Below are positions 6,975 through 10,338 of a stretch of DNA of 10,338 bases, piece after piece. The position numbers and the translations under genes are program-made. The DNA comes from UBA2040 sp002332715 (lineage in GTDB: Bacteria > Bacteroidota > Bacteroidia > Flavobacteriales_D > Crocinitomicaceae), in contig JAQWUF010000009.1 of NCBI GenBank assembly GCA_029242295.1, forward strand, positions 1 to 10,338, read 5' to 3'. Numbering within the stretch: position 1 is the stretch's first letter; each line of letters starts with the position of its first letter. Below the pieces are notes generated by a model that was given only the letters and a program-made list of their open reading frames with translations, was not told the DNA's origin and did not search any database.

Positions 6975-8861
6975 ATGAACGTACTCTCCGTCGAAAATAT
7001 TACTAAAACATTTGGCATCCGTACCATCTTCAAAGACGTTTCTTTTGGTCTCGACCAAGGCGATAAAATGGCCATCGTTGCCAAAAATGGCAGTGGTAAA
7101 TCGACTTTGCTACGTTGTTTGAATGATCTTGAACCCATCGACTCTGGACGAATTGTTTATCGAAACGATTTATCTATTGCGTACATGGAACAAGCCGAAA
7201 ATATCGATGGAAATCAAACGGTTTTACAGGCAGTTCTTGGTGGAGATATGCCTGAAATGGTTGCCATCCGAGAATACACAGAATCCTTGCGGACGGGAGA
7301 TCAGGAGATGATGAACTCTAGTATGCAGGCGCTAACAGACCTGAATGCTTGGGACATAGAATCGAAAGTGGAGCAGATACTTTCTATTCTTCGATTAGAC
7401 GATACTTCTCAAAAGGTTATGATGCTTTCTGGAGGTCAACAAAAGCGAGTTGCTCTTGCAAAAGTACTTGTTTCGGAGGCTGATATTTTAATTCTCGATG
7501 AGCCAACCAATCACTTGGATTTGGATATGATCGAATGGTTAGAAAGTTATTTGGCCTCTTCGAAATCAACGATATTGATGGTGACACACGACCGTTATTT
7601 TTTAGAGGTTGTCTGTGACGTGATTCTAGAACTGGAAGACGAAACGCTTTACAAATACAAAGGGAACTTTTCCTATTATTTAGAGAAAAAAGCAGAACGA
7701 CAAGAACAATTAGAATCGACCGTTTCCAAAGCGAGAAATACCTTCAAAAAAGAATTGGATTGGATCCGACGTCAACCCAAGGCTCGTGGTGTAAAGCAAA
7801 AAGCACGAGTAGATGCTTTTGACGGAATTAAACAAACAGCCAGCATTCGTTTGGATGAAGATGAATTGGAAATCCCAGTTAAAATGGAGCGTTTGGGATC
7901 AAAGATTGTCGAATTCCATAAAGTGTCCAAGTCTTTCCCGGGAAAACCGATGCTGAAAGAATTTAACTATCACTTCAAGCGTAAAGAACGACTGGGAATT
8001 GTTGGTAAGAATGGAACTGGAAAAAGTACCTTCTTGCAAATGATTACGGGTAATTTGGAAATTGACGCTGGAAAAATTTCTATAGGGGAAACTGTCCATT
8101 TCGGGTATTATAGCCAAGATTTGATTGAAACAGATCAGGACAAAAAAGTAATTGATGTTATTCGCGATATAGCGGAATACATTCCTTTGGAAAAAGGTAA
8201 ACAACTGTCGGCAGCGCAATTGTTGGAGAAATTTCTATTCCCACGTCACATGCATTTTCAGTTTGTTTACAAGCTGAGCGGTGGTGAAAAACGCCGTTTG
8301 AAGTTACTGACTGTATTGATGAGCAATCCGAATTTCTTGATTTTGGATGAGCCAACCAACGACCTCGACATTTTCGTGATGAGCGTGTTAGAGGATTACT
8401 TGCGTGCATTCCAAGGTTGTTTGATTGTGGTGAGTCACGATAGATATTTCATGGATAAAATGGTCGATCACCTATTCGTTTTCGAGGGTGACGCTAAGAT
8501 AAAAGACATTACTGGAAATTACACCGCTTTCCGAACTACTTCATCAAAAGGGCCTTCACGTCCTGCCGAAACGAAGGTATTGGAACAAGAAGAAGTCGCT
8601 CCCACTCCTGCCCCAGCACCAAAAGCATCAGTAAATTCTGGAGAAAAGAAGAAACTCAGTTTCAAAGAACAATTCGAATACGACGGATTGGAAAAGGAAT
8701 TGGAAGAATTAGAAACAGAGAAAGATAAGTTTACAGCCGTTCTTTCGACGGGCACTGCAAGCAACGAAGAGTTGACTGCAGCTGGAATAAAGCTTAAGGA
8801 AATTGTGGAAGCGATTGATGCGAAGACTGATCGTTGGTTGATATTGTCAGAACGGTTATAG
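6975..8861 (+). CDS. ABC-F family ATPase, Uup-like
   Basis: Soluble protein of 628 residues with two ABC ATPase domains on one chain and no membrane domain, the mark of the ABC-F group that acts on ribosomes. Domain 1: Walker A AKNGSGKST (36-44), signature LSGGQQKR (151-158), Walker B ILILDEPTNHLD (171-182), switch His205. A charged interdomain linker follows (about 209-300, with the basic RQPKARGVKQKAR), equivalent to the segment that reaches toward the ribosomal P-site tRNA. Domain 2: Walker A GKNGTGKST (344-352), signature LSGGEKRR (434-441), Walker B FLILDEPTNDLD (454-465), His488. A Pro/Ala spacer (542-550) leads to a C-terminal coiled coil (about 561-628) ending RWLILSERL, which resembles the C-terminal domain of Uup. 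The first Walker A motif starts with Ala36 instead of Gly; all catalytic residues remain. The role is probably translation or ribosome quality; an antibiotic-resistance role is less likely. Confidence 0.92.
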   Translation: MNVLSVENITKTFGIRTIFKDVSFGLDQGDKMAIVAKNGSGKSTLLRCLNDLEPIDSGRIVYRNDLSIAYMEQAENIDGNQTVLQAVLGGDMPEMVAIREYTESLRTGDQEMMNSSMQALTDLNAWDIESKVEQILSILRLDDTSQKVMMLSGGQQKRVALAKVLVSEADILILDEPTNHLDLDMIEWLESYLASSKSTILMVTHDRYFLEVVCDVILELEDETLYKYKGNFSYYLEKKAERQEQLESTVSKARNTFKKELDWIRRQPKARGVKQKARVDAFDGIKQTASIRLDEDELEIPVKMERLGSKIVEFHKVSKSFPGKPMLKEFNYHFKRKERLGIVGKNGTGKSTFLQMITGNLEIDAGKISIGETVHFGYYSQDLIETDQDKKVIDVIRDIAEYIPLEKGKQLSAAQLLEKFLFPRHMHFQFVYKLSGGEKRRLKLLTVLMSNPNFLILDEPTNDLDIFVMSVLEDYLRAFQGCLIVVSHDRYFMDKMVDHLFVFEGDAKIKDITGNYTAFRTTSSKGPSRPAETKVLEQEEVAPTPAPAPKASVNSGEKKKLSFKEQFEYDGLEKELEELETEKDKFTAVLSTGTASNEELTAAGIKLKEIVEAIDAKTDRWLILSERL

Positions 8862-9296
8862 AAAAGCATCCTCTCAAAGATTTTTCCCATTTGTTCAATT
8901 CATTAAAAGCAAGAGAAAAATTAAGATCGTCATTTTCTGATTGTGATAATCATTGGACGATGCTTTTAGTAGATTCATGTGTAAAACATAACAATCAAAT
9001 TTAGATTTAATGGATAAGTATTTCGACTTAATCTTCGGATGAGCCGGCAATTAGAAGAATTATAGGAATGTCTTATGTGCTTTAGACGGAATTTTACCGT
9101 TACTTTGGAAACTGGCGTGCTTTTCTCTACCCATAAATTCAGATACAATATTAATTTCCAAATCGAGAGTCTAGAAATGAATCGTAAATATTGCGGTTTT
9201 GGTGCGGCTCTTGAAATTGAGGTGAGGTTATAAAAAATTCCTTTTGTTACTCGAAAATGAATAAAAGGTTTTGCTTAGGAAACAAGCACAACCTTT
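8862..9296. other. 435-base gene-poor gap between convergent genes, with potential hairpins
   Basis: No convincing protein-coding gene lies here. Directly after the ABC-F stop, AAAAGCATC (8862-8870) is matched by an inverted GATGCTTTT (8959-8967), 88 bases apart. Inside this, ATCGTC (8926-8931) can pair with GACGAT (8956-8961), and TGATT (8938-8942) with AATCA (8948-8952) around the 5-base loop GTGAT. The two outer pairings compete for bases 8959-8961. The nested hairpin followed by GCTTTTAG may end the ABC-F transcript, but it is GC-poor. Farther right is one 52-codon ORF of doubtful reality (9075-9233), then a strong terminator belonging to the minus-strand gene. The gap may be remains of decayed coding DNA. 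Confidence 0.5.
9075..9233 (+). CDS. Doubtful 52-residue ORF, possibly a remnant of a strand-rich protein
   Basis: An ATG-started frame of 52 residues, with an in-frame TAG four codons upstream (9063-9065). The product is not recognised. It has alternating polar and hydrophobic stretches (NFTVTLETGVLF, YNINFQIESLE, GFGAALEIEVRL), as expected for beta strands, and ends on one, which resembles the C-terminal end of outer-membrane barrels. There is no signal peptide, no convincing ribosome binding site and no -7 box just upstream, so it is not a complete exported protein. It could be the tail of a decayed gene or chance. Listed because nothing else explains the stretch. Confidence 0.2.
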   Translation: MCFRRNFTVTLETGVLFSTHKFRYNINFQIESLEMNRKYCGFGAALEIEVRL

Positions 9297-9297
9297 T
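9263..9297 (-). terminator. Strong intrinsic terminator of the GreA/B-like gene
   Basis: AAAAGGTT (9263-9270) pairs with AACCTTTT (9290-9297). After one mismatch (T9271 and C9289), TGCTT (9272-9276) pairs with AAGCA (9284-9288), closing a 7-base loop. The 13 base pairs with a flanking T run fit an intrinsic terminator. On the minus strand it begins at the stop codon of the GreA/B-like gene and ends in TTTTATT. The A/T arms would let it also stop plus-strand readthrough from the ABC-F side. Confidence 0.75.
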
Positions 9298-9743
9298 TAA
9301 TGCACTTTAATTATTTCAATAGTATTACCATTGAACTGAAATACATCGCCTGGTTTTTTACCTTTCATTTGAAGGCCAACTGGGCTAGAAATTGAAAGTA
9401 CAAAGATGTTTTTACCGGCTACTTCAAGTTTTCCTAATCCAATGGAAATAAAATAGTTGCCGTTCGACGTCTCTACTAAGCTTCCTAGTTGCACTTCATT
9501 ATGGTATTCAGCATGATAAATCATAGAAAGTGTTTTTTGCAGTTCTTTCGCTTTTGCAAGTTGCACATTTGCCTTTTGTTCTTCCATCTGAAGCATGGCC
9601 ATTCCCGTTTCATACTTATCGCCAGCGCTGCTTTTGGTTTCATTCGCCTTTGAGTCGTTGATAGAATTTATCTCCGTCAAAGATTCATTTATTCTTTCCG
9701 AAACAATCTCATTCAGCCGTTCAATGATACTTTTCTTCTCCAT
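9297..9743 (-). CDS. GreA/GreB-like transcription elongation factor family protein (Bacteroidota type)
   Basis: 148-residue cytosolic protein. The N-terminal half (about 5-80) is a charged helical region predicted to form a coiled coil, with SSAGDKYETGMAM (38-50). The C-terminal half resembles the FKBP-like domain of GreA/GreB: SISSPVGLQMKGKKPGD (117-133) corresponds to the SP-G--L-GKK-GD segment of GreA, followed by a strand ending IEIIKV. Gre factors bind the secondary channel of RNA polymerase and rescue backtracked complexes. The Asp/Glu-rich coiled-coil tip of canonical GreA is not obvious here, so cleavage stimulation is uncertain. Relatives are often mislabelled 3-oxoacyl-ACP synthase; no such fold or active-site Cys is present. 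I start at the ATG (9741-9743), since an in-frame TTG three codons upstream falls inside the promoter -7 box. It is transcribed alone, between its own promoter and a strong terminator. Confidence 0.8.
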   Translation of the reverse strand: MEKKSIIERLNEIVSERINESLTEINSINDSKANETKSSAGDKYETGMAMLQMEEQKANVQLAKAKELQKTLSMIYHAEYHNEVQLGSLVETSNGNYFISIGLGKLEVAGKNIFVLSISSPVGLQMKGKKPGDVFQFNGNTIEIIKVH

Positions 9744-9749
9744 ACTTCC

Positions 9750-9757
9750 CAAAAGTA
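9750..9757 (-). promoter_or_regulatory. -7 promoter box of the GreA/B-like gene
   Basis: Read on the minus strand, TACTTTTG matches TAnnTTTG. Only six bases (GGAAGT) separate it from the ATG at 9743, so transcription would begin at or within a base or two of the start codon, giving a leaderless or near-leaderless mRNA. No matching -33 element is seen at the usual distance: CAAA on the plus strand at 9773-9776 leaves a spacer of 15, which is short. Confidence 0.5.
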
Positions 9758-9781
9758 GCTAAAACATTATATCAAATCTCT

Positions 9782-9789
9782 TATCTTTG
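9782..9789 (+). promoter_or_regulatory. -7 promoter box of trhO
   Basis: TATCTTTG, followed by CAC, is an exact TAnnTTTG match in the context most typical of Bacteroidota promoters. It lies 28 bases before the trhO ATG, giving a leader of about 20-25 bases. No clear -33 TTTG is visible. It is back to back with the minus-strand -7 box at 9750-9757. Confidence 0.6.
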
Positions 9790-9817
9790 CACTTCAAATT
9801 ATTTAAATATTCATAGC

Positions 9818-10338
9818 ATGCAACTGTGTAATACTCTAGATAAAAATGAATTGGAAGCAAAATTAAGAGCCGATGGAGCTCAATTTGTTACAGTATCTTT
9901 TTATCAGTATGCCAAAATAGAAAACCCTTCGCTTTTCCGTGATCATTTATATACGGAAATGGACAAGCTCAAAATTGTAGGTCGAATTTATGTCGCCCAT
10001 GAAGGCATCAATGCTCAAATTTCTGTTCCTACAGACAGCATTCATTTGCTTCGCGAATTGGTTGACGAAATCGACTTTACAAAAGGAGTTCGTTTGAACA
10101 TGGCACTGGAAGAATCTGGAGCCGAATTTCCCTTCTTGAAGCTAAAAGTAAAGGTACGTCACAAGATCGTTGCCGATGGTTTGAACGATGAAACATTTGA
10201 TGTGACGAACAAAGGGAAACACCTTACGGCTGAAGAATTTAATGAATTGACGGACAAGGATGACACTATTCTCATTGATTTCAGAAATCATTATGAATCG
10301 GAAGTAGGTCATTTTAACGGAGCAATAACACCAGATGT
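9818..10338 (+). CDS. trhO: tRNA uridine(34) hydroxylase TrhO (rhodanese family), N-terminal 173 residues (3' end outside window)
   Basis: The first 173 codons and two bases of a YceA/TrhO protein. The enzyme hydroxylates the wobble uridine of certain tRNAs to 5-hydroxyuridine, an oxygen-dependent step before further modification. The N-terminal domain is clear from SFYQYAKIENP (27-37) and GRIYVAHEGINAQISVP (55-71), very close to the E. coli sequence as I remember it. Next come the conserved VRHKIVADGLNDETFDVTN (113-131) and the start of the rhodanese domain, ILIDFRNHYESEVGHF (151-166). The catalytic Cys loop lies beyond the window. The ATG fits the family N-terminus and follows a TATCTTTG promoter. 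The protein is usually about 320-350 residues. Confidence 0.95.
   Translation, partial: MQLCNTLDKNELEAKLRADGAQFVTVSFYQYAKIENPSLFRDHLYTEMDKLKIVGRIYVAHEGINAQISVPTDSIHLLRELVDEIDFTKGVRLNMALEESGAEFPFLKLKVKVRHKIVADGLNDETFDVTNKGKHLTAEEFNELTDKDDTILIDFRNHYESEVGHFNGAITPD

Noticed and set aside
7899..8409. Two overlapping minus-strand frames inside the second ABC domain
   Set aside because: Both are antisense to conserved Walker and signature motifs and give unrecognisable products.
8519..8890. 123-codon minus-strand frame opposite the end of the ABC-F gene
   Set aside because: Its Ser/Ala/Val-rich low-complexity product is what the reverse of the Lys/Glu-rich coiled coil would give.
8864..9004. Open plus-strand frame after the ABC-F stop in a different frame, as a possible frameshifted C-terminal extension
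   Set aside because: The ABC-F protein already ends at the expected Uup-like C-terminus (RWLILSERL), and the extra frame has no recognisable similarity and no good start.
9744..9752. TTG start for the Gre-like protein, adding three residues
   Set aside because: The TTG is part of the TACTTTTG promoter box and would lie upstream of the predicted transcription start.
1..10338. CRISPR array, tRNA, rRNA, insertion sequence or defence system
   Set aside because: No regularly spaced long repeats, cloverleaf patterns, transposase motifs or nuclease/effector genes were seen on either strand.

Overview
The window looks like chromosomal DNA of a Bacteroidota species, most likely a Flavobacteriales relative. 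The base composition is AT-rich. Several genes are preceded by a TAnnTTTG box, the -7 element of the Bacteroidota housekeeping sigma factor, and no clear Shine-Dalgarno sequences are visible. The gene families also fit: a DUF4293 protein, a Bacteroidota-style GreA/B-like factor, and a MoxR/VWA pair with an INELPDL Walker B segment. The assignment rests on reading alone; no database was searched.

Layout. On the minus strand at the left edge, a von Willebrand A (VWA) protein gene is followed by a MoxR/magnesium-chelatase-like AAA+ ATPase gene, which runs off the window. They share a 4-base ATGA overlap. Divergent from them, a tight plus-strand operon starts at a recognisable promoter: a phosphohexomutase with a TTG start, chorismate synthase (aroC, 1-base overlap) and a large polytopic membrane protein resembling GT-C glycosyltransferases (14-base overlap). 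A DUF4293 membrane protein follows with its own -7 box. A hairpin and a short repeat-rich spacer separate it from an Uup-like ABC-F ATPase gene. A gene-poor gap of 435 bases holds some potential RNA structure and one doubtful 52-codon ORF. A strong hairpin terminator ends the minus-strand GreA/B-like gene. Finally, back-to-back promoters serve that gene and trhO, a tRNA uridine hydroxylase gene cut by the right edge.

How the genes work together. Most of the window is housekeeping: sugar-phosphate interconversion, aromatic amino acid precursor synthesis, ribosome-associated ABC-F activity, transcription elongation and tRNA wobble modification. The AAA+/VWA pair is a recognised two-component chaperone type whose client cannot be told from this sequence. 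The phosphohexomutase and the GT-C-like protein could both serve surface glycan synthesis, but that is inference.

I found no CRISPR array, insertion sequence, prophage gene, tRNA or rRNA, and no convincing new multi-gene system. The points most worth a second look are the Asn in the Walker B motif of the AAA+ protein, the uncharacterised GT-C-like protein in the aroC operon, the repeat-derived spacer before the ABC-F gene, and the near-leaderless promoter of the Gre-like gene.
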